Both the position numbers and the translations under genes were made by a program. A stretch of 64,000 bases of DNA from Equus caballus (lineage: Eukaryota; Chordata; Mammalia; Perissodactyla; Equidae): NCBI RefSeq assembly GCF_041296265.1, contig NC_091712.1:11317001-11381000 (forward strand), given 5' to 3'. This document shows positions 13,018 to 26,155 of this stretch, one piece after another. The notes beneath the pieces were generated by a model. It had not been told where the DNA came from. It searched no databases and saw only the letters and a list, made by a program, of their open reading frames with translations. Numbering within the stretch: position 1 is the stretch's first letter; every line of letters begins with the position of its first letter.

Positions 13018-13256
13018 AACCAGCCCTGATGCCCTAGTGGTTAAAGTTTGGCATTCACTGCTGCCACGGCCCGGGTTTGCTTCCAGGTTGCAGAACCACC
13101 CATCTGCCCGGTGCCATGCTGTGGTGGTAGCCCACATAGAAGACCAAGAATGACTTACTAATAGGATATACAACCACACACTGGGGCTTTGCGGTGGAGA
13201 ATAAATGAGGAAGATTGGCAATGGATATGAATCTATCCTGCGAAAAAAAATCCTCT
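13018..13256 (+). repeat. ERE-type SINE (ERE2-like tail)
   Basis: The tRNA-like head is 'ccagccctgatgccctagtg' followed by 'gttaaagtttggcattca' and 'cacggcccgggtttgcttcc'. The tail has the 'tatacaaccacacactgggg' and 'ctttgcggtggagaataaa' pattern of the ERE subfamily whose body ends in 'ggggctttgg'. It is moderately diverged and lies at the boundary between the first and second receptor units. Confidence 0.7.
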
Positions 13257-13259
13257 ACT

Positions 13260-14688
13260 ATTTAATGTTGTATTTTTTTGTTATAAAAGGAGGGTTTACT
13301 CCCTTTCCTATTTTTTCGAGTGGGATGTTCAATCAGTAAGTGTCTTAACATTTTAAGACACCATTCCTTTCTTCTGAGAATTATTTGATTTTTCTGCTGT
13401 ATTGTTTGTTCTGGCCAACAAAGGGATATAAGTGTGCTGGAATGCTGCCAGAACCACGGAAGCTTTCTCCACATCACAGTCTCGCAGGGTCACCTGGGCA
13501 TTTTAGATCTTCTTTTTCCAATCGTGTCTATTTCTTTCCTCTCTATGGTTGTGAAGTGCTTTTCATCCTTTCTTAGATACAGAAAACAAAATGGTCATGT
13601 GACTATGGAGCCCCATGCTTACATGTTCATGGGAGGATTTATAACTGGAATTTGGGTACTATTTTTACATTCTCTAAGGTAAAGATAATCTACTGTTGAC
13701 AGCTTCCTTGCTTCATTTATTTCCTACCTATTGTGGTTGGAGAGAGAAGAGCCTGGTAGTAACACGTCCCCTGGAGGTCATAGTGCACTGTGTGCGTTTT
13801 TGTTGTGTGTATGCCTGTATATTTTGTGAGGCGTGAGCAGTTCTCAGTGGAGTGGCACCTAGCCCATGTATTCCAAAGTGTGACCCTGAAAATACAGACG
13901 CAAGATTCTCAGCTGACAGAGCAAAATGAGGGGATAATTTCCACTCAGAGAATTCCTCAGGAACAAAATTAAGAAGTGCAGGGAACAATGTGAATAAGTC
14001 ATTTCTTGCATCTTGCTGTTCCAGCTGTGCTGGGGGACTGCCTCATTTCCCAGCATCCTCTGACACCATCCCCCATCGCCCATCCTCCTGTTCCTTCCCC
14101 TCACCATTCTGGCTTCATCTGAGTCTTGAAGATCTGAGAGAAGCATCTTCCTTAGGGTCTCTCCTCTGGCTCTATCCGCTGCAGGGCACACACTTCCCCA
14201 GACAACTTTCTCCCCGATTTGTCTTCCTCGTATGCAGATTTTCCTAAATTCCCAGTAACAAACACCTCAATTGACTCTTTTTAATACCTACGTTTTTTCT
14301 TCATAGCATCTGTAACCATGTGACATGACATATGATGTTTATTTGCTTATATTCTGTCACAATCATCATGTTTTTGGGTTTTTGTTTCTCAGCATCCTAT
14401 ATTTTGCCTACAAGACAGCCAGTACTCAATGTGTATTCCTCAAGGCATGAAACAATACGTGCTGAAAATTGTGTAATACTTGACCTCTTGGGGAAAAATC
14501 TGAGTGGGACAGGAATTTATAGTCAGACATGTCAGGGGAGATCCCTTAAATGGTATGAGGTCCATACAAAGAACATGTATTGATTTCTTGACTGTAATAT
14601 ATAACTAGCATTTTTCACTATTACTAATGTCCATTTGTGTGAAAATTAATCATGCTGTTTTTTCATTCCTGGTCATAACCTTTATCAC
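13260..14688 (+). other. Upstream flank of receptor unit B, with L2 fragment
   Basis: The stretch is homologous to 23790-25188. Shared text includes 'ggaatgctgccagaaccac' against 'ggagtgctgccagaaacca'. An L2-type fragment at about 14130-14470 corresponds to the one upstream of the first receptor. There is no conserved open frame. Confidence 0.6.
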
Positions 14689-15652
14689 ATAGTCCCAGGC
14701 AATGATACTCAAAATTCAAAATGTTTTCTTTCAGAATTATGAAAAGAACCAGAAATGGTACCACTCATATTTTCACTTTTCCTCTCCATACTGGATCACC
14801 GTGTTTGGAAACCTGCTCATCATCCTGGCCACCATCTCAGACTCCCAGCTCCACACACACGTACTTCTTCCTCTCCAAAGTGCCCTTTGTAGACGTCTGT
14901 TTCACATCCGTCCCCATGCCAAAGAGGCTAGTGAATATATAGACACAGAGCAAAGTTGTAACTCATAAAGGCTGCTTCGACCAGATGTATATTTACATTC
15001 TGTTTGCAGTGTTGGAGAATTTTCATGTGATGGTGATGGCCTGTGATCACTTCTTGCCCATCTGCCACCACCTGGACTTCATGGTCATCATGAGCCCCCA
15101 GCTCTTTCAGCTGCTGGTTCTGGTGTCCTGGTTCATAAGTTCCCTGCATTCATTGTTAGAAAGCTTAATGGCCTTGTGGCTGTCCTTCTGCACCAATGTG
15201 GAAATCCTCCATATCTTTGGGAAATCAAACAGGTGGCCCGACTTGCCTGGTCTGACAATTTTCTTAATTAAGCATTTTTATTTTCTATTTTACAGCAGTG
15301 CTGCTGGATGGTGGTCCCTTCACTGGTATCCATTAGTGCTACTCTGATAGTTTCTTCCATATGTGGAATCTTATCAGCTCAGGGGAAGGATAAAGCATTT
15401 TCCACCTGTCTAGCCCCTCTCAATCATCTCCTAATATTATTGTTCAAGCCTAGGAGTGTACCTTATCTCTGCTTCTGCTCACAGGTCACACTCAAGTGCA
15501 ACAGCCTCGGTGATGTACACGATGGTCACACCCATGCTGAACCCCTTCATCTACACTCTGAGGAACAAAGACACACGGGGGCTCTGGAAAGAGTCAATCG
15601 GATGGTAGGTATACAAAAGCAAATTGTTTGGGGGATGAAGAATTGTCCGTGA
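14689..15652 (+). pseudogene. Olfactory receptor family 7 pseudogene, second copy
   Basis: The sequence aligns along its whole length with the intact receptor at 903-1850. Recognisable pieces are [17 protein letters not shown], a damaged [10 protein letters not shown] region read as MACDHFLPICHHLD, ISSAQGKDKAFSTC and [15 protein letters not shown]. The ancestral start codon is now ATA. Reading frames change at least three times (near 14860-14880, 14990 and 15300-15480), and the frame is stopped at 14939-14941 (tag) among other places. The last codons, ending in KNCP and a stop at 15650-15652, keep the ancestral OR7A-like tail ending that the intact copy has lost. It is clearly non-functional. 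Confidence 0.88.
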
Positions 15653-17482
15653 TTGCAGATCTTGAAGCCTCAGAACCAGAAATTACTATTCCTTGATCAG
15701 ATTCTAATTATTTCATGGAATATCCATTTCTTTGGTTTCCGCCTTTATAGAATTTGTATAACTCACTTTTGGAAGCTTTCTGCTCTCTCTGATGTATAGG
15801 CAGTTCTCCCCCTTGACCATTTTCTTACTTTCACAAACTATCCTACCTTAGGTCAGTAATATTTGGAAATTCTCATTTATCTCTTGGGAAAATGTGGGTT
15901 GCTTAATAATAATTTCTTCTCAAGTCACCTATCATCTCAAGTAACTTTTCTTTAGTTTTCCTGAATGGATAGTCATTAATTGTATTAATCATACAAAAAA
16001 AAAAACACTACACATGACAGCTAAGGGCATTTATATAATTCATTTCAGCAAAATATGAAACTGCAGTTTTCACTTTGGGTCCATGTTTTTTTTGAATTTC
16101 ACTCCCTTCTTAGCTCTTACTGGTAACATAGACTTTAACATGCTACAGTTTTATAATTGGCCTCCTGGCTTTTGTCTTATTCAGCTCAGTGTCCACAATG
16201 CCCATGATGGTCCCTGGCAAAAACTGACTATCCAATGTATGTCTTCCAGTGGAGTCTACATGGAAAGGCAAATTTGCATACATAGATTGATGTAATATGG
16301 TCTTAGTATCAGAAAAGACATTAAAAATGAGGAAGCAAAATTATAAACCACATGTTTTATTCCCACACTAATTTTTTTGTGTGCTCTACATCCACGCATT
16401 GAAGTAAGAAGATGGCTGGCCACCAGCGAGGGGTTGTTCGCTGAAGTGAAGAACTGGTTGGAGTATTTCATGTTCTGTTATTAAATATCTTCCTGTTTCT
16501 ACCTGAAAACCTCTAGTTCAGTCTACAAATATGCCTCTTCCTATTGCTCTATGAAATATCTCCTCTTTTCTAAATTTAGTCATAACTACTAAAAGGACAG
16601 TGAATGGACAACACCAAGGCCATTCATTTAGTATCTCCTTCATGCTCAGGAATCTCTTCAATCATCATGATCAAAGGATGACTCACAAGAGAGCTTGAAT
16701 TCCTGCCCTGTGATGCAATTCAGGGTCAGCAGTTTCTCTGCCCAAATGTGCATATTCTTCCAAGTTCTGTGGAATACAACCTCAATAAAGCCACTTGTTA
16801 GTGCAATTATCTGAAATAGCCTTCAATACCAGAATAATCATGAATGCAGTTTTCAATATCAGACCATATGTGAAAAGCAGAAGTAGCAAATTATTACAAT
16901 CACGCTTGTTACTGTTTGATTATCGTGTCAGTTAGCTATTGCTGCATGCCTAGCCATCCTAAATCAAGTGGATTAGCATAACGCCTTTATTATTGAACTG
17001 GATAATATGGTGGGGAGTTATTTTGAGGTCTTCTCAGATGCTCAGGAGTCTGTAATCAGCTGTGAGTCTCTACATTGTGTGTCTGTAGTTCAACCATGAT
17101 GTTGTGAGACTGCAGCATCTCTGTTTTGTACCAATTTATGTCAGTTTATTTATCTATGTAGGTTAATCTTATAGTTTCCAAAACAAAGAATTTATCAAAT
17201 CTGAACTGCCTTAACTCTGTTGTTTTTATATTCCGCATATGACATGTTGCTTTCTGTCCAATTAGAAGATGCATCTCCCACCCCCGTTAAACTGACTCAG
17301 CTCCCTGTGCTCTAGATCCTAACTTGAGTCTTGAATCATTAGATTTTTTCTTTCAAACTAATTTATTGGAGTATGATGACATGCAATAAACTGCATATAT
17401 TAAAGTGTAAAATTTGTATATACCTGAAGTTTATACAATGTTATAAGCCAATATGATCTCAGCAAAATAAATTTTAAAAAAT
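15653..17482. other. Downstream flank of receptor unit B, no gene
   Basis: This is the counterpart of 1851-3436 and of 26156-28265. The old repeat at 16915-17140 is shared by all three flanks. The final part before the SINE (17340-17480) is also shared with unit C, with 'tttattggagtatgatgac' against 'tttattggagtgtaattatg'. No coding sequence is supported. Confidence 0.6.
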
Positions 17483-17680
17483 AAATTAGAAGTTGGCCCC
17501 ATGGCTTAGTGGTTAAGTTCAGTGCACTCTGCTTCAGTGGCCCAGGTTCAGCTCCCAGGCATGGACCTACACCTCTCATTAGTGACCATGTTGTGATGGT
17601 GACCCACATGTAAAGTAGAGGAAGATCAGCAACAGATGTTAGCTCAGGGTGAATCTTCCTCAGCAAAAAATAACTAATTA
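17483..17680 (+). repeat. ERE-type tRNA-derived SINE
   Basis: It starts 'ttggccccatggcttagtgg' and 'ttaagttcagtgcactctgc', continues with 'acccacatgtaaagtagagg', and ends 'gatgttagctcagggtgaat' with a short A-rich tail. This is a full-length ERE layout. Unit C has a comparable but separately placed copy at 28266. Confidence 0.8.
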
Positions 17681-17699
17681 ATTAATTGAAGAATAAAAA

Positions 17700-19280
17700 G
17701 CTGGCAGCTTCTCAAGGTAGAGCAGTGTCTTGGATGACCCTGGAACATGGGATGATTTACCCACAATAGATTTGGAATAAATACAGTCAAGTAATTTTTA
17801 CCTACAGGATCAACATTAAATAAGACTTCTTCTATCCAATTAAACTTTTACAAATGCCAAAAAAATAAATAAATAAAATGCAAAATTTGCTGAATTTAAG
17901 GAACCATCCAAAAATTAAGTATAAATACTTCATGGGTCCATTTACATATAATTCAAGAAAGTACATAAACATTTAATTGCTTTGTAATGTAATCATAAAA
18001 AACTGAATCTCCTTGAACCTTATTTTCCTTATTTCTGATGGCAAGCTGGGATAACAAACCTGAATCGGATGGATGCTATGAGGAACAAATGAAATGTGTG
18101 GAAATACTTGATTTTGAAAACTCCTTCACAGTTGAGGACTATGTGTGTGGATATGTATGTGTGTGTGTCCATATACAATTTTCTTTCAAATAAACACATT
18201 CACACATATATGTAAACAGAGGCTCATTAATAATTTCATGTTTCATGTTGAAAGGAAACTTGAAAGCTGGAGAGGATAGAAAGAAAAAGAATGAATATTT
18301 GAATTAAGAAAAATTGAAAGAAGAGAAATTTTGACATAAATATTTAGAGTAGAATGGGTGACCCTCATTTTAATAACGAATTAGTTTTTCTATCTTAATG
18401 CCCCAAAAGCCTCAAAGTCAGTACCATATTTGTGTTTAGGCAATGGAAAATTCACTGTACCAGCTGATGGAGCCATATCTCCAAATTGACTTTAATTTTC
18501 TTTTTCTGTTTAAGGATTTAAGATGGGATTTCAACACAAAATGGTTTTACCTAAGGGAAGCTAACTGAATGAAGTTAGGGGCTTAAACTCAGTTCCCTTG
18601 AACAGACTTTTATTTGGCAAATTTCTGTATTAGATCCCAGTTGCTGCTGTGACAAATTACACTAGTGGCTTAAAACAAACAACTTTGTATCTTAAGGTTC
18701 TGGAACTCAGAAGCCTGAAACGATCTTATTGGATAAAAGCAAGATGAATGCAGGGCTGAGTTCCTTCTGTCAGCTGCAGGGAAGGATGCATTTCTTTTCC
18801 TATTTCAGTTTCTAGACGACAACTGTGATCACTGGCGCAGGGTCCTTCCTCCATCTTCAAAGCCAGCAGTGTGCATTTTCAAATATCCCACTGATTTCAA
18901 TTCTTCATCCTCTCTCTTCCACATTTAGAGGTCCATTGTCATTACATTAGCCCAACCTTGATAATGCAAACTAATCTTCTTATCTTAAGGTAAGTGAAGA
19001 GTAACTTTATTCCACTAGTACATCAATCCGTTGCTCTGTAAGCTAACATCTTCCAAAGTTCTTTGGGTTGGGATGTGGACATTTTTGGAGACCCTTATTC
19101 TGCCTACTACATATTGTGACTCAATTATATATTATCTGAATTCACTCAAGAGCCATTATATTTAACAGAATCAAAGACAGAATTTATTACAGCCTCTAGA
19201 CTGAGTGAAAAATTTCCTTTCAAAATTATATGTAGAGATGATTCTTAGATGATTTATAAGACCTAAAACTACATACACAT
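17700..19280. other. Unit B flank, second part, with an old interspersed repeat at about 18630-19112
   Basis: The segment 18200-18560 aligns with 28780-29110 in unit C ('ggaaacttgaaagctgg' against 'ggaaacttgagagaaag'). An interspersed repeat follows, with 'gtggcttaaaacaaacaact', 'ccatcttcaaagccagcag' and 'ccttattctgcctactac', matched at 29190-29690. I recognise the repeat type but not its family name. There are no genes. Confidence 0.5.
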
Positions 19281-20960
19281 GACTCAACACAGGAACAGTC
19301 CCTGGGCCCACCGTGGACGTGATTAATTAGAATTTGCATTTCAACTACAAGACATGGTTAGGCACAATGAAGTTGGAGAAATCTTGGTCTAAAATATGTC
19401 ATTTAGCCTTCTCACTGTTGATATTTGGGGCTAGATAATTGTTTGTGTCGGGAGCTGTCCTGTGGGTTACAGGAGATGAGCAGCATCTGTTTAGATCATG
19501 CCAAATACCCCCAGGGGCAAAATTACCTCTGGCTGAGAACTACTGCGCCAGAGTTTGAGAACTGGGAGCATCCTGACAGTATTTCCATCAAGACTCCACC
19601 CCATATTTTGTTTATACCTTTGAGCAGAACATTAAATCTTTCTGAGCCCCATCTCTATAATGGAGAATGGGGTCATAACAGTACCACCTCTTAGACTGAA
19701 CTATTATAAAAATCAAGTCATGTCATCACTTCAGTGTGCTAAGTTATGGTGCATAAAATCTAAATGTATCTGTTATAATTGATAAGCATTTTATGATGAG
19801 GAGTTAATGACATCTGTGAATTTGTGACGTAAGTATGAAGTTCCTGATTGTTTTGGCAATATTGTCATGAAAAGAAAGAGCTTAGTGCCTATGTTTTTAT
19901 ATTAAAGGAATAAAGTCATTGCTCCTCTTAAGAGAAGAATTATAATTTTGTATAGATATCAGGGGTTGTGTCCCCATCAGAAGTCAACCCTTTGAAGATC
20001 CATAGTGCTAGCAGACAAATTCCTCAGTATTATACTGTTGAGAAAACTAAAACTCAGAGTCGTGATGAGGTGCTGGGAGGTTTAGATCTGGAGCAGCAGA
20101 GTTTGTGGAGTATAAGTAATAAAAACTGAATTCACCTGGCCTGTAGCGCAGTCTCCTAGGATAAAAGATTCAGCAAGAAAAATTTCCATTCTGTCCAGAC
20201 CAGTGTCCCATAGGGAAATCACGTACTTAGAGGCTGGGAGTAACAGGAGGAAAATGTGCCTAATGAACAGACATAGGGAGCTACAAATATCTCCTATGCT
20301 GCAGTGCCCCAGGGCGTGCAACCTTGGGCTGGACAGGATGACAGTGTTTCTTTTGGAGTCCTAGGTCTGCCTTGGGCACAGAAAGCTTGACTCCTTCCTG
20401 CTGTCTTGTCAGGGGACAGAGCTTCAGTCTCCATCATCAACCATCCAGGGAGGAATTCAGACTTCCACACACAGACCTGCCTCTCAGGGACTCCCGGTGA
20501 GTCTGAGAGCCCAGTATGCATTTCAGGAAAGCGCCAGAGAGAATCAGAGCTTGCTTGGTGTTTGCTGGCTTGATTACTAAATTAAGGTATTTATTTGTGA
20601 TGCTCAAAAGAGAAGTGAACATTGAAACTGGCAAAGCAAGTGTCATTTTTGACACTTAAATGAGAGTAGAACATAAGTCCAAGGGTCTTTTTAATTAAGG
20701 GGAGCAGGGAAGTAGAGTATTAGCTGTGTGCAGATATACAGTGAAATGAGTGCTTATCTTTTATTTTTAAGATGGGGCATCTTTGACTGTGTTTCCAAAT
20801 TGATGAGGAAGACCCAGACCATGGAATGCTTGCAGACATGTCCTTGCAGTGGTAGTGAGACGTGCATTTCGCAGTATCTTCTCTCAGTCTGGGTATTCAC
20901 ATAAAAAAATTAATAGGTAAAAGGAGTATGCTGATGAGCATTACTTTACCATTGTTTCAT
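19280..20960 (+). other. Duplicated flank block 'X', second copy
   Basis: It contains a decayed MER5A (about 19285-19395), an inverted MER20 (19417-19551) and the conserved segment near 20150-20510. That segment shares 'gagcttcagtctccatcatc' with the first copy and ends at a gtgagt donor-like site after 'gactcccg'. The end of the block (20700-20960) aligns with 12400-12690. Confidence 0.6.
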
Positions 20961-22350
20961 TACCTGTGAGGTCATATATAATGTGGGTTAGTTAGCCAGT
21001 TACTTTCTCTATTGCAAATTATCTGTGTGAGTTTTTTGCTTTTCTAATGTGGGGTCAGAGTGTTTTTACTCATCATTTTGATTGCATTCTTTCAAACAAA
21101 AAATTGTTTTTGTCCCCAACTGGCGGTGTCATTTAGTTAGCCTATGTGTGTGTAGGTGTATTTGTGGAGAATATGTGAGTTCATAAATTTTGTTTGGTCA
21201 ATTCTGTCAGTCAGATTCTTTGTGTTCCATTTGTTATTATTTGTTTATTTTCTTACTGAAATACTTGAGCTATCATTTCAATATTCTTCACTTGTGAATC
21301 TTTGCCTTAAAGGAAAAGGACCGTGAAAGTTCTTCTACCTCCTTAGAGATAATAAATTATTCTTTTACATATTTCCAACTTGCTTTCACATTTCTGTTAT
21401 TCCTTCTTGTTCCTTTTGGCATTTTGGGATTAGATCTATTTCTGAAACTCACATTTATTTAGGCGTTTGGAAGGCATTCATCATTAGGAAGACTTTTTTA
21501 CCCTATGTCTAAGATAACATATATCTCCACAAAATGTTTGAATCCATGTATCTTTATATAGGATGAATTTATAACAGATATTACTTCCCCCAGACATGTG
21601 AAGAGCCCTTGGTATATGATTTTATCTCTAAATCTTTGACAATTTAATCTTGAATTAGTGACCTTGTTGCTGTTATTAAACTATTACTATTTTATGTCTT
21701 CATATGAATTAGTTATAGATTTTCCTCCAATTCTGTGACATACAGTTGTTTGAAACTACTATGTGAACCTAATTTCATTCTCACTAATATTTTTCCCTAA
21801 GATTTTACTTTCATTTAAACTTCTGTTTCTGTATCATGCACATCTACATATTCATATACTTTTATACAAATGTGTGAATAGAACACTAAGCACAACATAA
21901 ATTTCCTTTGCATTTTAGAGCAACCTTTTTTTTAACCTTATCTGCCATTATTCTTCTTACTCAATAATTTCTTACAGACTTGCTCCCAATGAACCAGGGA
22001 AATGATGATATATTATTTCAGTGGTTGCGCAATATTTACTCATACTTTGTGAAGTCTTTCATTATCTTTATCTGACATTACTATTACAGCAATGCTACAC
22101 AAATATTTTGGGATTGTTAAATTCAAACTGTGGTTCCAATCAGGAGCGATTTTGTCCTCCAGGGGCAATTGAGTGATGCTTGGAGACATTACCGGCTGTC
22201 ACACTGGGGAAGGGTGGACAGAGGCCAAGGACACTTTAAACAGCCTACAACGCACAGAACAGTCCCCACCATGGAGAATAATCTGCCCAAAAAATGTAAA
22301 TAGTGCTGAGACTGAGAAACCTGAGTTAAAGAATATCTGTACTTTTAATC
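20961..22350 (+). other. Duplicated flank block 'Y', second copy, with MER20 at 22128-22316
   Basis: It is homologous to 9306-10470. The MER20 begins 'gtggttccaatcaggagcga' and contains 'ccaggggcaattgagtgatg'. No gene is seen in the block. Confidence 0.65.
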
Positions 22351-23789
22351 ATTATAGGTGTCTTCAGATTATTTCCCCAAAGTCATGACACTTTCACACT
22401 TCTGCCAGGAAAATTGGAGTACCCTCTTGCCACCTGTTTAAGTTTCCACCCTAATCAATGTGATAGTTCTTTACGTGTTTTCCTGAGCTAATGTGTTTGA
22501 AAGAAATTTCTTGTTGTTTTGTAAACTATTGCTGAGTTTGACCAAAGATTTAGATATTTAATCACCATTTTATTTGTCTATTAATTTTATATGCCCATAT
22601 ATTATTAGCATGTTATTCTAGAGTTAATCAGCTTTTCAAATGATCTTTAAAACTTATTGTGTCTCTATTGACTTTGGGGGGATATTTTGGCCATGACTAT
22701 GTTTTTCACTATATTTAGTTAAATATGTCTATCTTCTTACTTCTGAGTTTCTTGTCTTAATTAAGATGATTTGGCCCCTCCATAGATTTTTATATATAGT
22801 TTTCTAGAGGTTTACCTAAAAAGTATCAATTACTCTTACCATAGTAGTTGATTCCTCAGAGATTTTTGTGATATGACTGAGTGGGAAACAACTTCCTTTT
22901 CTTCCAGGTCAATATCCATTTTACAGGACTTATTCAACAATCCAATCTTTCCTCATATATTGAACTACAACTGTATCATATAGGAAATTTACTTATATAC
23001 TGACACCTAGTTCCTGAGTCATTCAACAAATAAGCATCTGCTATCTGCCATAATTTCTAGGAACATTATACATTATATTCTTTTATGTCGATACTTTTGA
23101 CAATTTAATTAATTAGCCATATTGTTATTGTTAAATTATTGCTATTTTATATCTTGCTTTGTTTTTGATGCTCCACTCAATTTCCTTTAATGCAGTTACT
23201 TTGAAGCCACTGTCTTTAACCTGGTTTCATTCTCTTTGCCATTCTTTTTATTTCATGACTTTACTTTTACTTAAGTTTGGTCCTATAGAGTACACATATT
23301 AACATACCATACATTTGTGAAAAGAAAAGGTGAACAAAACTGGTGAAGCCCTACTTGTTTGGATCTTGTATTATAGTGGTGAAGCCAGAGTGCAATGAAA
23401 TAAATGTGTGTGTGACACCATGTGCTCAGGGATCAATCATAGAAAAAGAGCCCATCAGGTACCAGGATGGACTTGCTGTGGCAGGTTCAGGACCTTGTAG
23501 AGCACGGTCTTGAGGGCCTTTGCTTGTCGTCTGATGATGATAATCAGGCCTATAGTGTTCACATTGGGTTTGTCAAAAAAAGAATGAAACCTAATGTACA
23601 AACAAAGAGAAGATCACACATAGGAGAAATGAGAAGGCACTTGCCTTGTCTGCTACCCAACCATGGAAAACACAACTGGACAAATGTATACAGAATAGGC
23701 AAAGGGAAGACAATGCTTCTACGGCTTGATTTGAAAAATACCCAACTTTTCTTGTATATTTTATTTTGTGAATTATTTAGTTTCTTTGG
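22351..23789. other. AT-rich spacer with a third, partial 'Y' copy at about 23040-23340
   Basis: The segment 23070-23330 aligns with 21600-21870 ('tcgatacttttgacaattta' against 'aaatctttgacaatttaatc'), so part of block Y occurs twice between the second and third receptors. The open frame of 117 codons at 23467-23820 has no recognisable domain and no visible counterpart in the other units. I do not call it a gene. Confidence 0.45.
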
Positions 23790-25188
23790 TCAGTTTTCAC
23801 TTGGGATGTTCAATTTGTAAAGTGTTCCACACCACAAATTTATCACTACTTTTGTCTTTTGGACAAATTTATTTTTTCTCCTTTATTATTTTTGCTTGGC
23901 ATCAACAGAATGTCATCAGCTTTGGAGTGCTGCCAGAAACCAGTGAAATCTTTTCTTCCTCACTGTCTCTCAGGAAGCACCTGAGCTTATTAAATCTTTT
24001 TCTTCCTCATTCCCATTTTATTTCTCTCTCTCCCTCTACGTTTATTGAAGTGATTATTTTTCTTTAAATACAGGGCAGAAAATGCAGACTTCATTATGGT
24101 GCCCCAAGTTTATTTGTCATGGGAGGTTTCAATAGGAATACATGGATGCCATTTCTAAATTTTTTGGGGGATAGAATCGTGATCAGGATAGCTTGAGTTC
24201 TGGCCACTCACAGCCTAAACAGTGATGGAGAGGGAACACAGAGGAGGGTGGCTAGGTGTACTGTGTTGTGTGTGCGTGTGATCCTTGTGAACTGAGAGCA
24301 GTCCTCAGAACAGGGCTACCTGGACTCACATATTTCAAGGTAACCCTTAGAATAGAGGGTCCAGAACTTCATCCAGACAAGGTGCTGAGAGGATAGCCTT
24401 TGCAATTCACAGGGTGCCTTTGCAACCAGATTAATAAAGTATAAGTTTTACATGATATGGACAAGGGACTCCCCTTTTCTTGAGGTTACAGCAGCAGCAG
24501 GCAGGCCACCTCATTCCTCAACATTTTTTCACACCATCTCATCACTCTATGCCTTGCTCATTCCCCTAGACACATTTTGTATCTTGATTCTATAAAGCAA
24601 TCGTCTTTCTCAGGGTCTTTGCAAGGCTGGTAATTCTGCCAGGCATACCTTTCTTCAGAGAAACTTGTGTCTCCACTCACTCTTCTTTTAGGTTTCTGTT
24701 AAAACGTCACCTCACTTGCAGCTCCTGCCTCAACTCCCAATAAAATATAACACCCCCATCCACTGTCTCCTTTTGACATGCCACCTTTTTGTCAGTGTCT
24801 GTCACCATTGCATATGTTGTATCATTATTTTTATTTGGTCATATTCTTTCTCTATCATTAGATTAGGGACTTTGTTTTTCTAGGTTCTATTTTCTGGATG
24901 GTGCTTGGAATATGGCTTATATTCAATATATATTACTCAAATGCAGGAAAGATACTCAATAAAACATTAGGGACATTATGTTTCAGGAACAAATTGATGG
25001 TGGAAAAGGAATTCCTAAAGAGAAGTAGCAGTGGAGATGCCTTAATGCGGACGAGATCATACACAAAATTTGGAAATTAAATTTCTTGACTCTAAATATA
25101 GATATCGCAGTTATTCTAGGTTACTAATGCTTGCTTGTGTGAAAGTAAGTCATTTATTTTTCTAATTCCTAGTAGTCACCTTCAACAC
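23790..25188 (+). other. Upstream flank of receptor unit C, with L2 fragment
   Basis: This is the counterpart of 13260-14688 and of the first 900 bases of the window. The shared piece near 24290-24400 ('ctggactcacatatttcaag') matches the very start of the window ('caggactcacatattctaag'). An L2 fragment lies at about 24540-24960. There is no gene. Confidence 0.6.
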
Positions 25189-26155
25189 ATGGAACCAGGG
25201 AATCACACATATTTTTAAAAATTTCTTCTTCTGGGATTTTCAGAGGAACCAGAACTGTGGTCCCTTCTATTTGTACTTTTCCTCTCCATGTACCTGATCA
25301 CTGTGTCTGCAAACCTGCTCAGTGTCCTTGCCACCATCTCTGACTCCCACCTCCACACGCCCATGTACTTCTTCCTCTCCAACCTGTCCTTTGTAGACAT
25401 TTGCTTCACCTCCACCACCATCCCAAAGATGCTGCTGAACATCCAGATGCAGGGCAAAGTCATAACCTATGAAGGCTGCATCTCCCGGTGTATTTTTACA
25501 TATTATTTGTAAGGATAGATAACTTTCTCCTGACTATAGTGGTCTATGACCGGTTTGTGGCCATCTGTCACCTGCTGCACTACTCAGCAATCAGGAACGC
25601 CCACCTCTGTAGACTATTGGCTCTGGTCTCCTGGTCCGTGAGTGCCTTTTATTCCTTGTTACAAAGCTTAATGGTGTTGTGATTGTCCTTCTGCACTGAC
25701 GTGGAAATCCCCCAATTTCTCTGTGAACTCAATCAGGTGGTCCAACTTGCCTGTTCTGACACCTTTCTCAATAACATGGTGATATGTGTTGCGGCTGTGC
25801 TGCTGGCTGGTGGTCCCCAGGTTGGTATCCTTTACTCTTACTCTAAGACAGTTTTCTCCATACGTGGGATCTCATCAGCTCAGGGAAAGTATAAACATTT
25901 TCCACGTGTGCATTTCACCTTTCAGTTGTCTCCTTATTTTACTGTACGAGCCTAGGAGTGTACCTCAGCTCTGCTGCCACCCACAGCTCACGTTCCAGTG
26001 TCACAGCCTTAGTGATGTACACTTTGGTCACACCCATGCTGAACCCCTTCATCTATAGTCTGAGGAATAAAGACATAAAGAAGGCCCTGAAATCATTCTT
26101 TGAGATGGTAGCTATAAAAGGAATAATTCTCCTGGGTCAGAAGAAGTATCCTTGA
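25189..26155 (+). pseudogene. Olfactory receptor family 7 pseudogene, third copy
   Basis: It keeps the start codon and MEPGNHT, but a TAA follows at codon 10 (25216-25218). Downstream text is well preserved: [52 protein letters not shown] and [19 protein letters not shown]. Further damage includes a frame change near 25490-25500, a TGA at 25680-25682, and a frame change near 25900-25955 in the KAFSTC region. The tail ends LLGQKKYP, which is closer to the OR7A tail than that of the intact gene. The acceptor-like tract just upstream is still present. It is better preserved than the second copy. Confidence 0.88.

Noticed and set aside
23467-23820. 117-codon open frame in the spacer before the third receptor
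   Set aside because: No similarity I recognise, no counterpart in the other tandem units, and a hydrophobic AT-rich end that suggests chance.
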